From NCBI GenBank assembly GCA_947095585.1, contig OX352762.1:92850249-92914248 (forward strand): a stretch of 64,000 nt of DNA, written 5' to 3'. Within the stretch, counting starts at the first letter, position 1, and each line of letters starts with the position of its first letter. The notes beneath the pieces were generated by a model that worked only from the letters and a program-made list of their open reading frames with translations, was not told the DNA's origin and made no database searches. The position numbers and the translations under genes were made by a program. Shown piece by piece: positions 1 to 10,369 of this stretch. The DNA comes from Nephrocerus scutellatus. Lineage: Eukaryota; Arthropoda; Insecta; Diptera; Pipunculidae.

Positions 1-85
1 CTGAAAAATAAAAACACAAGCGAATCATAAAGCAGCTCACCAGCGCACACAGTCATTATAGTATGGCGTGTTCTGATGCCGCTAT

Positions 86-1720
86 TTGGGAAAAAATTTA
101 TATGGGAGTCCGACGACGCCCGATTACTACCAAATTTTAATAGAAAGTGTTGTCACCGGAAATATTCATATGTGTAAAGTTTCAATAAAATCGGGCTTTG
201 GGAAGTGGGTTAAAAATTTATCGCAAGATTCCACGACAGACGACCGACGACCGACTGCCGTGCCACGGGCAAGTGAAGTTAATATAGAGAATTTAAAAAA
301 AAAACCCATAAAAATTAAAATTTTTCATGTAAATTCTCTATTAGGAGATGGGTATGTGTTAAAATTGAAAGAAAATCAGGCTAATTTTTAAAAAATTTAC
401 ATGGACATCACACGGGTCTCAGGGCCCTATCACTCCAACAAATTTACAAAAAGTTTTGTCCATCAGTGATACACATGTGTTTAAAATTTGAAGAAAATCG
501 AGCTAATTTTTAAAAAATTTATAAATTTATAAAATTTGAAGAAAATCGGGTTAATTTTTTTGAAAAATTTATATGGGGCCCCAAGACCCCGGCCACCAAA
601 ATTTTTGCAAAAAGTGTTGTCCATCGGAGATACACACATATATAAAATTTTAAAAAAACGGGTTAATTTTTTTTAAAAAAAATTTTGGGGCCCAATGACC
701 CTGGGGCCCGGGGTCTCCAAAATTTTACAAAAAGTGTTTTCCATCGGAGATACATACGTATATAAAATTTGAAGAAAATCGGGTTAATTTTTTTAAAAAA
801 AAATTTGGGGCCCCACGACCCCTGGGCCCGGGGTCTACAAATTTTTTGCAAAAAATGTTGTCTATTGGAGACACACGCGTTTATAAAATTTGAAGAAAAT
901 CGGGTTAGTTTTCTAAAAAAAATTTATGGGGCTCCACGGGGCCCGGGGTCTCCAAAATTTTTACAAAAAGTATTGTCCATCAGAGATACACATGTGTATA
1001 AAATTTGAAGAAAATCGAGTAAAATTTTGTAAAATATTTGTATGGGAGCCCCCCGACCCCGTGACCCGACGGGCCTCAAATTTTAATAGAAAGTGTTGTC
1101 TCCGGAAATACATATGTGTGCAAAATTTCAATAAAATCGGGCTTTGGGAAGTGGGTTAAAAATTTATCGCAAGATTTCACGACCGACGACCGACGACCGA
1201 CCCACGGGCAAGTGAAGTTAATATAGAGAATTTAAAAAAACCATAAAAATTAAAAATTTTCATGTAAATTCTTTAATAGGAGATAGGTATGTGTTTAAAA
1301 TTTGAAGAAAATCGGGCTAATTTTTAAAAAATTTACATGGACACAACGCAGGTCTCAGAGCCCGATCACTCTAACAAATTTTTAAAAAATTTATATGGGC
1401 ACCCTTCGGGCCTTTGGGCCCGTTCACTCCAAAAATTCTACAAAAAATGTTGTCCAATGGAGATAAACATGTGTATTAAATTTGAAGAAAATCGGGTTAA
1501 TTTTTTTAAAAAAAATTTAAGGTGGCCCACGACCCCGTGTTGTGTGTTGTCCATCGGACATGCACATGTGTATAGAATAATTAGAAAATCTGGTTAATTT
1601 GTAAAAAATTTATAAAAAAAAAACTTTTTTAATAGAAAGTGTTGTGCAAAATTTCAATAAAATCGGGCTTTGGGAAGTGGGTTAACAATTGATCTCAAGA
1701 TTCCATCACATCACATATAC
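86..1720. repeat. Tandem array of ~120-bp AT-rich units with GC-rich core
   Basis: The stretch repeats a unit made of an AT-rich part (gaagaaaatcgggttaattt), a GC-rich block (ggggcccc / cggggcccggggtc) and a conserved tail (gttgtccatcggagatacac). Successive ccatcgg-type motifs lie near 621, 741, 862 and 977, a period of about 115-121 bp. The array is bracketed by a distinct segment (gggctttgggaagtgggtta, a gacc/gacg run, then gttaatatagagaattt) that occurs near 190-290 and again near 1140-1230. Related arrays or single units occur at 47255-47405, 50243-51425, 53865-54090 and 59985-60770. Short ORFs here are unit read-through, not genes. The structure resembles the internal repeats of some non-autonomous Helitron-like elements, but that assignment is inference. 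Confidence 0.85.
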
Positions 1721-2744
1721 GAGTAAATATAATGGGATAAATTTCGGAATTCTCAGCCGCTCAGAAATCGCTGTGGTTTGCGCGGGCCTTTTTTCACTTT
1801 GTTCTACACTTTCCGCTGCCGCTGACGCTGTGGTGTGCGCCCATCCGGCCGCCTAGCGGTCGTGCCAGTTTCGGCATTCGCCGCCGCAGCCGCTGTGTTT
1901 TGCACGGGCCTTAATTAGTCTGTGTTGACGACTAAGCATGCACAATGCTATGCATGTGTCTATTATTTCCACGTGTATACCAAAAAGCAAACAACTAAAG
2001 CGAAAATAAGAAAGCTGTACAGCAAATTTAACGTCACAAGTCATAACACATAGCATATACGAACACATGTGGGATCTGTCATTGCATCTTTGTTTTTATT
2101 TCCTGGTTTGTGTCAAGGATTTCGAATGTGCTGTGAAAAACCACCAGTCCCAGTTTGAATTGAATCCGATCAATAAAACAATAACAACAACAAATTTCCG
2201 AACATAGCATCTGTCCATAAGGGTGAGACATCTAGGTATTTAATTATTTATTATCTTTGCTTTTAATCTACCAATGTACGCGCAACGTCAAACAATAATA
2301 AGGTTCCTGTGCGCTGATGAAATGGAACGCAGTATAGATTTCAAAATAAAATATAACTGACGTAAACAACAGCAGTGGAGAGTACTAAAAGCAAATAATT
2401 CTTAAAGGCAGGAATACTAGTGACCCCTACTGTTCGTTAGGAAAATGACACCAAGCTTGTGTGTTTGCTAAAGAAGAAGAAAGTAAGTGAAAAAACTTTT
2501 TGTAACTTTTTCTTTTTGCATGACAACTTTAATTTACTGTCGTAGACCCATCGGGGCTGGAGTAACAACAATAGCAAGCAGATGCACAGCAGTCTTCGTA
2601 TTCGTAATTCGTAGTAAACACTGGAAAACCTGAACAAAATTGAGGTGGACGGACGAGTATCATAAGCAACATTGAGTTTGCTCGAAGTATAGTTGCTGGA
2701 ACTGGCTGTGGATGTTCAAAAGGCTGTTATAAGTTATCGGGAAA
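1721..2744. other. Intergenic region and probable 5' leader of the Ly6 gene
   Basis: No convincing coding sequence. 1780-1910 is relatively GC-rich, and the rest is AT-rich single-copy-looking DNA. The last few hundred bases probably hold the promoter and 5' UTR of the gene starting at 2745, but I see no decisive TATA or initiator motif. Confidence 0.4.
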
Positions 2745-3493
2745 ATGTTTCTATTGGTAGCAGTTCCTCTGAGTTTCATTTTATTATCAACAAATAATTA
2801 TTTAGGTGAGTCTTGGTGTCTTATTATCTGCTCATGAGAGCTCAGCAGCCATTAACCGGCGATTTCTTGTAAGAAATATAACATTTGAGAAAAATCGATA
2901 GTATATCATGGAGATAAATTAATGCTTTTTTTTTCCATGCTCTTCAATTAGCTAATGGACAGTCGCTGACCAGTGGTATCCACCGGACGCAGGCAGCCAC
3001 AGAACGCGTGAACGATTTATGGTGCTACGAATGTAATACAATGGATGACGGAGAAGCGTGCGTCGACATTATGGTAAAGAACACATCAACAGCGTTAATT
3101 AAGAAGTGCAAGTCCGATGAGTTTGTTTGCATGGTAAGTTACTGTTTACCCCGAAACGGTATCGATGTGTCAGTGAAATTCTTCAACCAACAGGTCAAAC
3201 GCTTTTCCTTCACTTTGAGCACAGAAAACTCTACCAGCTCTCCGAAAATGTGGTCCCTGGATCGACGCTGTGCAGTCAGCTGTGAATCAGGTTGTATTAT
3301 CATTGGGGAGCGCACCAAACTATATGCGTGTACATCTTGTTGCGAAAAAGCACTGTGCAATATTGGACGAAGTGCAGCGGAGGAACTCTATGCGCCCCCG
3401 GATATTTGCAGTATTTTACTTGCTATTTTACCTTCAGTGGTGACATATCAAATAAGTTTTCCACTTTACCTTAACCATAGAAATAAAAATTAA
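2745..3493 (+). CDS. Secreted Ly6/three-finger domain protein, probably GPI-anchored
   Basis: Two-exon gene: 2745-2805 and 2952-3493, with a G|GTGAGT donor at 2806 and an ATTAG acceptor ending at 2951. The phase-1 join closes exactly and gives 200 aa. Residues 1-20 (MFLLVAVPLSFILLSTNNYL) are a signal peptide. The mature part opens with LWCYECN (C45, C48), has further paired cysteines, and ends with CCEKALCN, the signature of the Ly6/uPAR (quiver-like) fold in insects. A hydrophobic C-terminal stretch (ICSILLAILPSVV...) fits a GPI-attachment signal. Fly Ly6 proteins act at the cell surface, for example in septate junctions or ion-channel modulation; which one this is cannot be told from sequence alone. 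An AATAAA lies at 3509-3514, 16 bp after the stop. Its 3' end faces MOZART1, 144 bp away. The family call is confident, the specific orthologue unknown. Confidence 0.87.
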
Positions 3494-3508
3494 GTTCTCC
3501 AGTGACCA

Positions 3509-3514
3509 AATAAA
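3509..3514 (+). other. Polyadenylation signal of the Ly6 gene
   Basis: AATAAA followed by an A-run and a T-rich stretch, 16 bp past the stop codon. Confidence 0.6.
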
Positions 3515-3637
3515 AAAAACTGTTTTCTCTTTGAGTTATTTAACTATCGTGTGTAAGGATTTATTATTTCGAATCAAGTAACAATTTTTAAATGGTAAAT
3601 AGAATTAATAACTTGTTTTTGTTAGTTTGTTTTTTGC

Positions 3638-3907
3638 TCATTCATCGCTTTGTATCGCAGCTATCTGTCTTCTGATCTGGGTGATAACTTCGGCTAACGC
3701 CTGCGGATGGACCCCCGCCTCAATCAGTTTTATACATATGTCTAAAGTTTCCGTATTGAGGCCAGTATTGAGAAGTTGTGATATTCCTTGAATCGTCGAG
3801 CGTATCATTTGCGATTGCTGGAGTTTCAGATAATTGCTACCATTCACTTTGTTGCTACCCCCACCGTCAGTATTGTCAAAATCCTTGCTCGACATTTCCA
3901 CCTTCAT
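3638..3907 (-). CDS. MOZART1, gamma-tubulin ring complex recruitment factor
   Basis: Single-exon ORF of 89 aa from the first ATG at 3907. A second ATG at 3895 (85 aa) has a better context (GGAAATG) and may be the true start. The core reads LLNTGLNTETLDICIKLIEA followed by GVHPQALAEVITQIRRQ. This is the conserved MZT1 helix bundle, and the length matches the family (about 80 aa). MOZART1 binds the N-terminal regions of gamma-tubulin complex proteins and helps anchor gamma-TuRC at centrosomes or basal bodies and spindle poles. The N-terminal 35 residues are hydrophilic and unrelated to vertebrate MZT1, as usual for this family. The gene is convergent with the Ly6 gene. Family assignment is secure; start choice is uncertain by 4 residues. 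Confidence 0.9.
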   Translation of the reverse strand: MKVEMSSKDFDNTDGGGSNKVNGSNYLKLQQSQMIRSTIQGISQLLNTGLNTETLDICIKLIEAGVHPQALAEVITQIRRQIAAIQSDE

Positions 3908-4199
3908 TTGTGTAGCCAGATGGACGATCAAGACTAGTATTAAGACGAACTTTATAAATAAAGAATCAGCACTGAATATGAAACGATAACGAATCCTCCA
4001 CCTTCACTGATTTTTCACGATGACAACAATCAACAAGGGGAAAAGAAATGACAGTTTGCAGTTAATCATTGGTTGTGTTCACTGGGAAAAAGTGATGTCG
4101 GTGTGTTGTTAAGTCGAAAACTCAAATCGACATTGACACCTAGCCAGTGAACAACATATTGTTATTTCTTGTCAAAACTGTCACAACACAAAAACTAAT
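3908..4199. other. Upstream region of MOZART1
   Basis: No ORF of interest. Likely contains the MOZART1 promoter and 5' UTR, bounded on the far side by a MITE. No diagnostic promoter motif recognised. Confidence 0.35.
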
Positions 4200-4467
4200 G
4201 TCGAGTTTTTTTTTGTTTTAGCAATCTGTGGTCGAGTGTAGATTTTTTCTCGAAAAAACGAACACGAAAGCCAAGAATCTTTTGTTTACATTGTTTTGTT
4301 GTATGTGTTGTTGTTGCAGTTAATGAGAAGAGGGGTAAATCTCCCAAAATATCAAGATCTGTTTGAGGGGAAATCCAATCTACCGTAGATTGGTTTTTTG
4401 GAATAAACGAATAACTTGACAGCCAAAAAAGCACTCTACGGCAGATTTTTTTTAAAAAAAAACTCGT
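4200..4467. mobile_element. MITE copy A (family shared with 6238-6510)
   Basis: About 267 bp, starting tcgagtttttttttg and ending with the inverted match aaaaaaaaactcg. The interior matches the copy at 6238-6510 almost base for base (a 4320-4440 block versus 6360-6480, including ggggtaaatctcccaaaata). Subterminal inverted motifs (aatctgtggtcgag... / ...ctctacggcagattt) strengthen the DNA-transposon reading. There is no coding capacity. Superfamily is uncertain (hAT or piggyBac-like structure possible). Confidence 0.75.
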
Positions 4468-4484
4468 TCAATTTGCCGAGAAAA

Positions 4485-5110
4485 AATCTGAGCTCGAGCA
4501 GATATCTTAAACAACAAAAAAATTAGATTATTATCGTTTTTTTTTCCTTTAAAATCTGGCGCGGAGTTGTTTTATGGCTGCCAAGATGTACGTTTCCCCT
4601 AACCAATCTACCGTAGAGCAAATACAGAAGACCGATTTTGGTCGCAAGAAGCGAGTCAAAACAGCAATAGCAAAAGGGCCAAGAAATCAATTAAAAAATA
4701 TGTTTTTAGAATAAAAACCTTTTTTGTTATTCTATTGGAAATTTTTTTATAAATATTTTTATCGTGTTCTTTAATATACTCTCAAGAACCTGTAATATGC
4801 TCCGTTCCAAAAATTGTAACAGCAGCACTGCTCTTGACAGAAGAACAAAATCAAGTTATGCCCATGCGTCATAAAATCATACTAACACACAGACAAACCC
4901 TACTAACACTGCAAACTTACGGCTCGGCAGCAGGGGAACTCACTTTTCACTCCGACTCGGTTTTTGCTACCGAAATCGGTCTTCAGATCTGTATATTTTG
5001 GGAGATTTACCCCTTTTTCACTAACAAAACCAGCCACACAGCGTGCATGTTCGATTTTCGAAGAAAGCTCGAGCACAGATATCTAAAAGGAAAAAAAATT
5101 TTGAGTGGCA
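4485..5110. repeat. Degenerate relative of the MITE, with direct repeats
   Basis: Contains pieces of the adjacent MITE: accaatctaccgtagag near 4600, and gatctgtatattttgggaga near 4987, which is the complement of its internal block. It is bounded by similar motifs (gagctcgagcagatatctta near 4490 and agctcgagcacagatatcta near 5069). Probably an older, rearranged insertion. No gene seen. Confidence 0.5.
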
Positions 5111-5111
5111 G

Positions 5112-5255
5112 ATTGGTACCAAATGAAAGCTGCAAATTTTACCGACATAGCCAATGCCCTAACCCTTTGTATGCTATTCTGTCATTTTGATGAAATGAAA
5201 TGCCCCTAAAATTGGCATGACTGTGTCGGTGCAGCTTTCATTTGGTACCTATTAA
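5112..5255. repeat. Foldback (hairpin) repeat
   Basis: Left arm ttggtaccaaatgaaagctg with downstream accgacat is mirrored by cagctttcatttggtaccta near 5230-5250. The arms are about 40 bp with some mismatches around a loop of roughly 60 bp. Confidence 0.6.
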
Positions 5256-5489
5256 CCCCCATACTTCCTTCGCGTCACTGAGAAAAACGCACTTTTCTGA
5301 AAATAAATACAATTTTTAGAAGTTCCTCTCACAGAAAGGGGCGTTATCCCCAAACCATATGGCGATTTTCGAGAACTGCTCCATGGGAGCTTCGGAAAAT
5401 TTGTGTCCCAAAGCCCTAATCCTTTGTATGCTATACTGCCATTTTCATATAAAAATATGTTTTTAATGAAAGAAACTCATTCGTATGAT

Positions 5490-5575
5490 ATACCTCTCAA
5501 TCATATAAAACTGCACATAAACCAAATACAAATTGATACACCTTCCGTTAAAAATGGGTCACGATCATAAAAATA
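5490..5575. repeat. Dispersed repeat, inverted copy at 10447-10570
   Basis: The segment with tcatataaaactgcacataa and ccttccgttaaaaatgggtc is found as its reverse complement near 10460-10560, and more weakly near 10895-10945. Interspersed element of unknown class, without coding capacity. Confidence 0.5.
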
Positions 5576-5713
5576 AAATTGCTGTGTAGAACTTTTATTC
5601 ACCTTTAATTTAATACCAACATTTATACCTTCCCCCTATAAACACGCCCACTATTGAACTTTTATGGAAAAGTGGTCAAAATACCGTTGTACGCTACACT
5701 GTATATTTACACA

Positions 5714-5806
5714 TACTTGTAATGTGTCAAAAAAAAAATTTAAAGAAAAAACTGGGCGAAGGCTTGGATCCGTACTAAAAAATAATTCTCATATTAGTTT
5801 GATGAA
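5714..5806 (+). repeat. Left arm of a 95-bp inverted repeat pair
   Basis: tacttgtaatgtgtcaaaaa through attagtttgatgaaa is repeated in reverse complement at 7565-7658 with only a few mismatches. Similarity stops sharply on both sides. Could be the ends of one element of about 1.9 kb or two oppositely oriented copies of a short repeat. Confidence 0.7.
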
Positions 5807-6237
5807 AGAAATTAAACTTTCTGAGCCACTGAATTTTTCTATTGAAATTACTTCGAATTTTTCCAAATCTAGTCAAAGACGAGAACATCGAAAATCTAGT
5901 AGCCAAATGTTGGCTTCTAATTTTGGACGACACTCTAAGAAGAAAGTCTTTTGGCATTCTGTCTTCTGGCTCAAATTATGTACCCTCATTTAAAAGAGTA
6001 TAGGAGCCTTGCATTGCCTTGCACATAGTAGTACAACTACTAATAGGGTATTTTCCCAAACTAAATTTATGAGTGCAAGCCGAAACCGTTAAAAGTTAGC
6101 TAATGCTTGTGAAAGGAATTGTTTCTCCAAACAGTTTCAAAAACTGCGTAACTGTAGTGTATATCCATAAGATACACACCACCCAAGTAAATACAATAAA
6201 GAACATTAATTAATGACGACACCAATGCACAATATAA

Positions 6238-6510
6238 TGTCGTGTTTTTTTTTGTTTTAGCAATCTGCGGTCGATCGTAGATTTTTTCTCGAAAAAAACG
6301 AACACGAAAGACGAGAATCTTTTGTTTACATTGTTTTGTTACATGTGTTGTTGTTGCAGTGATTGAGAAGAGGGGTAAATCTCCCAAAATATCAAGATCT
6401 GTTTGAGGGGAAATCCATTCTACCGTAGATTGGTTTTTTGGAATAAACAAACAACCTGACAGACAAAAAATCAATCTACGGCAGATTTTTTTTTAAAAAA
6501 AACACGACAT
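6238..6510. mobile_element. MITE copy B with perfect terminal inverted repeats
   Basis: Begins atgtcgtgtttttttt and ends aaaaaaaacacgacat, a 16-bp perfect inverted repeat; 273 bp in all. The interior is nearly identical to the copy at 4200-4467. No ORF of its own; reading frames across it are chance. It lies inside the interval bounded by the 5714-5806 / 7565-7658 inverted repeats. Confidence 0.8.
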
Positions 6511-6554
6511 AAATATACCGCACACAATCGGTGACACTCATAAAACCATAAATT

Positions 6555-7279
6555 ACATTACATGGCGATCCTGCGAGCCTGGGACTACGAACCGGAGAAC
6601 CGCGTTTAAAACATCAATAAAAAATTTTAGATTCCACGATCCTGCAAACTGCGCAAGGATAAAAATTTAAAATATCTTGCAAATCGCGTAGAGACAACTT
6701 TTCCAAACAAGGACTGCAAGGACAAAACAAAATTTTTAAACAATTCTCAAAACACAAACAACAAATGGAAGAATATATTCCGACAAGCATAACAACACAT
6801 GAAAAACCACCAACTTATAAACCAAGTAACAAGCAGCAAGGACCCAAGAAACTGACACTGGACCAATACTTGAAGACACAACAAAGAATAGCAGACAACA
6901 AAAGAACCGCAATCACGCACATGGACACATCCATCGCAAGAAAGAAAAGAGGAGGACAACAAACAAGAGATAGAAGAAGACTGGCGAGCTTACTTCAACA
7001 AGTAAGACAAACAGAAAATCCAATCCCTTGGAACATATCGACAAAATACTGGGAAGAAACATTTTAAAGAAGAAACTAAACACCATGAAGAAAAACAAAA
7101 AACAAAACAATGGGACATTGGTTCTCGAAAGAACGAAAATAGAGACAGAAAAGATATTCAACAATAACAACAACAGCAACACCGAAAAACCATCAAACAT
7201 AACCCTAGAAGTAATGATACTAGTTATAATTCTTACAATAATACTAACAATTTATATACATATTAAGCAAATGCAATGA
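6555..7279 (+). pseudogene. A-rich retroelement-like remnant with two short ORFs
   Basis: attacatggcgatcctgc at about 6555 resembles an LTR end followed by a primer-binding site, and the same string occurs near 21922. Downstream, the plus strand becomes very A-rich, as in insect LTR-element coding strands, with ORFs at 6765-7067 (100 aa, lysine/arginine/glutamine-rich) and 7028-7279 (83 aa). The second ends in a hydrophobic segment (VMILVIILTIILTIYI) close to its C terminus, such as occurs at the end of envelope-type proteins. No reverse transcriptase, protease or integrase motif is present, so it is either internally deleted or something else. I do not recognise the proteins. Confidence 0.35.
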
Positions 7280-7564
7280 TTATCTAAGAACCTACATTCA
7301 TAAACAAATTAATAAAACTCAAAATGTATAAAAATAAATAAATCATATATACACATTAGTATTTCTATATTTTTTTTATTAAAAAAATTTGTATTAACAT
7401 ACCATAAAGCTTTAAATAAAACTACCTATTATTTATTTATTATATGATAACTCGCACGTTGAATCCAAATTCTTTTAAAAATGTAATGAAATGTACGTTT
7501 GAAAGTTTATTATAATAAATAAATAAATTATAAAAATAATATAATATAATATAATTTATTTTTT
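7280..7564. other. AT-rich spacer
   Basis: Very AT-rich with several AATAAA-like words and runs of A/T. No gene seen. Confidence 0.4.
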
Positions 7565-7658
7565 TCATCAAACTAATATGAGAATTATTTTTCTAGTACG
7601 GATCCAATCCTTTGCCCAGTTTTTTCTTAAAATTTTCTTTTTTTGACACATTACAAGT
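7565..7658 (-). repeat. Right arm of the 95-bp inverted repeat pair
   Basis: Reverse complement of 5714-5806, including the shared ggatccgtacta and gggc(a/g)aagg(a/c)ttgg blocks. Confidence 0.7.
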
Positions 7659-7848
7659 ATTAAAACAAATCAAGCTCTTTCATCGCTTTAATGTTCATTA
7701 GATAAAGCACAAACTAAAATGAAGGAAACAATTTTATTGTAGTCTTTTACTTTTATTAACATAAATAAACTAGTATAATGACTCTTTCCTGGACAACACT
7801 GAACAATTGGAAGGCGGCATTACTGGTCCTTAGGCACAATCTTTTTTT

Positions 7849-8040
7849 TTGACAGTTTTTTATTTGCAATCGGCACCAAGTTCAACATACAAAACTATGG
7901 TCTCGGTCTGGTTTGTGGTTAAAAAACGTTTTGTGCCTAGGCCGACTGATATTTTGCTCCAAATAACAAACAATAGAGGAGCTCTTACTGTAGATATTCG
8001 AAATAATACACTAGCACATAGTATGTTTAATTTGAATTGA
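7849..8040 (+). CDS. Unrecognised 63-aa ORF, possible terminal exon
   Basis: ORF ending NNRGALTVDIRNNTLAHSMF, preceded by an acceptor-like tract (cttttttttttgacag ending at 7854). It stops only 43 bp from the 3' end of UQCC1 on the other strand, so if real it would be the last exon of a convergent gene. No upstream exons are visible and I do not recognise the family. It may equally be chance. Confidence 0.2.
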   Translation: MTVFYLQSAPSSTYKTMVSVWFVVKKRFVPRPTDILLQITNNRGALTVDIRNNTLAHSMFNLN

Positions 8041-8082
8041 CCAACGAATTGAACATTTTATTTTATTTACGAACATTAACAT

Positions 8083-9100
8083 CTAAACAGTTACATTTTC
8101 CAAGTTCAACCAGGGTATTTTCGGTTTAAATATGAATTGCTCTCTTTGAATGTTGTCTAGTATTGTAATCTGGTTGCGTACATATTTCACCATTCGTTCG
8201 ATCTTCTGGTAATCATCGCAATTCATTTCAAAAAAACGTCTCCATAGAGCTGCAGCTAAAATACGGTCATCCGACATGATCCCTTCATCGTAGGCAATGA
8301 GCGCTGCTTGAAACTGTTCTGAAAGAAGTTCAATTTGTGCTCGAGTACGAGATGGATTGTTGGCCTGAAAGCGAAGTAAAAATGTAATTAGATTAAAAAA
8401 AAAATTCAAAAGACAGACTCCTAATTTTTTCCCTCTCGCGTTCACATCACCCCACATAGCCTCTACAATAAAATTTCGTAGAAATCGCCCATCTTGGCCA
8501 GATTCTGCACCCTCAGCCATTGCTCGAACAAGCAACATCCAGACGTGTAATTCAGTGACAAGGAACCACGAGTTAAATGTATTGGGAAGTTGAAAATCAC
8601 TAAAGAACTTTAAGTAGTTGATCTTATCAGCGACACTTTCGTACAGAACGTGACTAGTCACTCTAAGCCGCTGAAAAACTAATTAGATTAGCTCTCGTGG
8701 TGCATCACAACAAAATTCTACTTACAGCTTTGGAATTTTCTGCAAATCCGACTTTCTTGAGGACTCTTTTCAGCATACCCGGCTGCTCCTTCTGTTGCTC
8801 AACTACACCAGTTCCAGTGCAGTAATGACATCGCAAAGCATTACTCAAAAAAGGAAACGAGAGCTTCGCTGTTTCAGTTGCGGCTGATCGAACATTGTGT
8901 ACAAAATTGTGCTGGGAATTTATTTGTACATGATGTGTAATCTTAGAAGAAAACTTTCTTAATGCATGTTTATGTAAGCAAAGAAGTCCGTGTTAGTATG
9001 AAAAATTAAGCGGTGATATTTGAATCTTCTGCATTATACTTACAACTGGCCAACTATGTTTTAAACTTATAAAATTATTTAAGATTCGATTACAAAGCAT
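8083..9100 (-). CDS. UQCC1/CBP3-type ubiquinol-cytochrome c reductase assembly factor
   Basis: Four exons on the minus strand: 9100-9044, 8953-8726, 8670-8419, 8364-8083. All junctions are phase 0; 272 aa. The core has [30 protein letters not shown], and [15 protein letters not shown] followed by [10 protein letters not shown], the hallmarks of the ubiquinol-cytochrome c chaperone domain (about residues 110-260). The basic, acid-poor N terminus ([18 protein letters not shown]) suits mitochondrial import. The family assists translation and early assembly of cytochrome b into complex III. The last intron is only 54 bp, with an unusual donor (GTCTGT); reading through it would insert a spurious hydrophobic stretch. 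The exon-2 acceptor at 8954 is my least certain splice call. AATAAA words (minus strand) lie at about 8057-8067. Confidence 0.88.
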
Positions 9101-9487
9101 TTTTGATAAATAAACTTTGGATATTAAATAAATACAAAAATCAACTTGCTTAAAAATACAGAGAAATTAAAAATTCTAATATGTACATTATGTCAATTGT
9201 AATAGAATATGTCATATTTGACAACTAAAAGTTAGTTCCTATTTGTAATTATTAATATGGAGTTTAATTGGTGTTTTTTTATATCCATTGAAAATTAAGC
9301 AAGCAGAAAACGCATTCAATTTTTTTGTAACTATTACAACTTATTTTTCTCATTGTTTGTTAAGTAACAGTCATCTTAAAAATTTTCGAAATATTCTCTA
9401 TCTGCAATTTTTGATTCAATTAAAATAAGTCAGTGTTTGGTTCAATAAAACATGAAAATTAAATTGCAACAATTTGTAACAGTAATA

Positions 9488-9580
9488 TAGTAAGAGCGCT
9501 CTCATTTTTTTTTGTCATAATAATAATCCATACAATCTTGTATTTATATATTAAGTTTTTCCATTATGGGAGCATGATAA
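9488..9580. mobile_element. Fragment of a short MITE family
   Basis: aagagcgctctcat..., then taataatccatacaatcttg and attaagtttttccattatgg. The same ends flank copies at about 35572-35727 and 32062-32360. Confidence 0.5.
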
Positions 9581-10369
9581 TATTTTTGCCAATAGAACTC
9601 GTTGCAGCGGTTTGATTGTAATTTAACTCGTTAACTTATATGTTCTGTGCTCAAATATACCTACCTTGAATATATATATACGTCAAACCGAAACCAAACC
9701 GAGTAAACGACATCTTAGCATCGTTAGCAAATAGAACACAAATTAAAACAGTACTCTGGGTAAAGTTTGCTTTCATTTGCAATTTTCTCCTTGAGAAAAA
9801 AATCTTATCTTAAAGTCAATGGAAAGAGACATAGTATGCTTACGTTTTGTTGTTTGGAAATTAAACGTAGACGACACATTAGGTAATATATATAATTTAG
9901 TCAAAATTTAGTTTGTTAAGTATGCTTTTAAAAACAATATCTATTATAACTTTAGTCAGTTCAGTTTGAATTCGGACCTTGGTTCCATTGGTTTTAAGTT
10001 TGAAAAGTATTCGGTTCTTTTAAAGTGTTATAAAAACTTCAGTGTAATTGTAAAGGCATTTTTTTTTCATTGGAGATGGACGAAATATGGCAAATATACG
10101 GAATAGCGATTACCGGAATTTTTGACATCTGCCACGCTCTGCCACGCCCTACTGCCTAAAAATGTTAGCCGGACTTTCTGGTGACGCCCCATTTAGGAGG
10201 GATTTTTTGTTTGATTTAATTTTTTTTTAAATATTTTTTTCTCAGCGCTTTGAGGGAGATTTGGGGGTAAATGTGTATCATAATAAAAATACCGCCCATT
10301 TAAAAAAAAATTGGGCCTAATCGAACCTCGGGCCTCGGCAGAGTTAAAGTAAAAAACTGACTTTTCTGT

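Noticed and set aside
663..1597. Short ORFs inside the first satellite array
   Set aside because: Each is one unit read in frame, with the same peptide recurring; no independent coding evidence.
86..1720. CRISPR-like array
   Set aside because: Repeats are contiguous ~120-bp units without unique spacers, in a eukaryotic genome.
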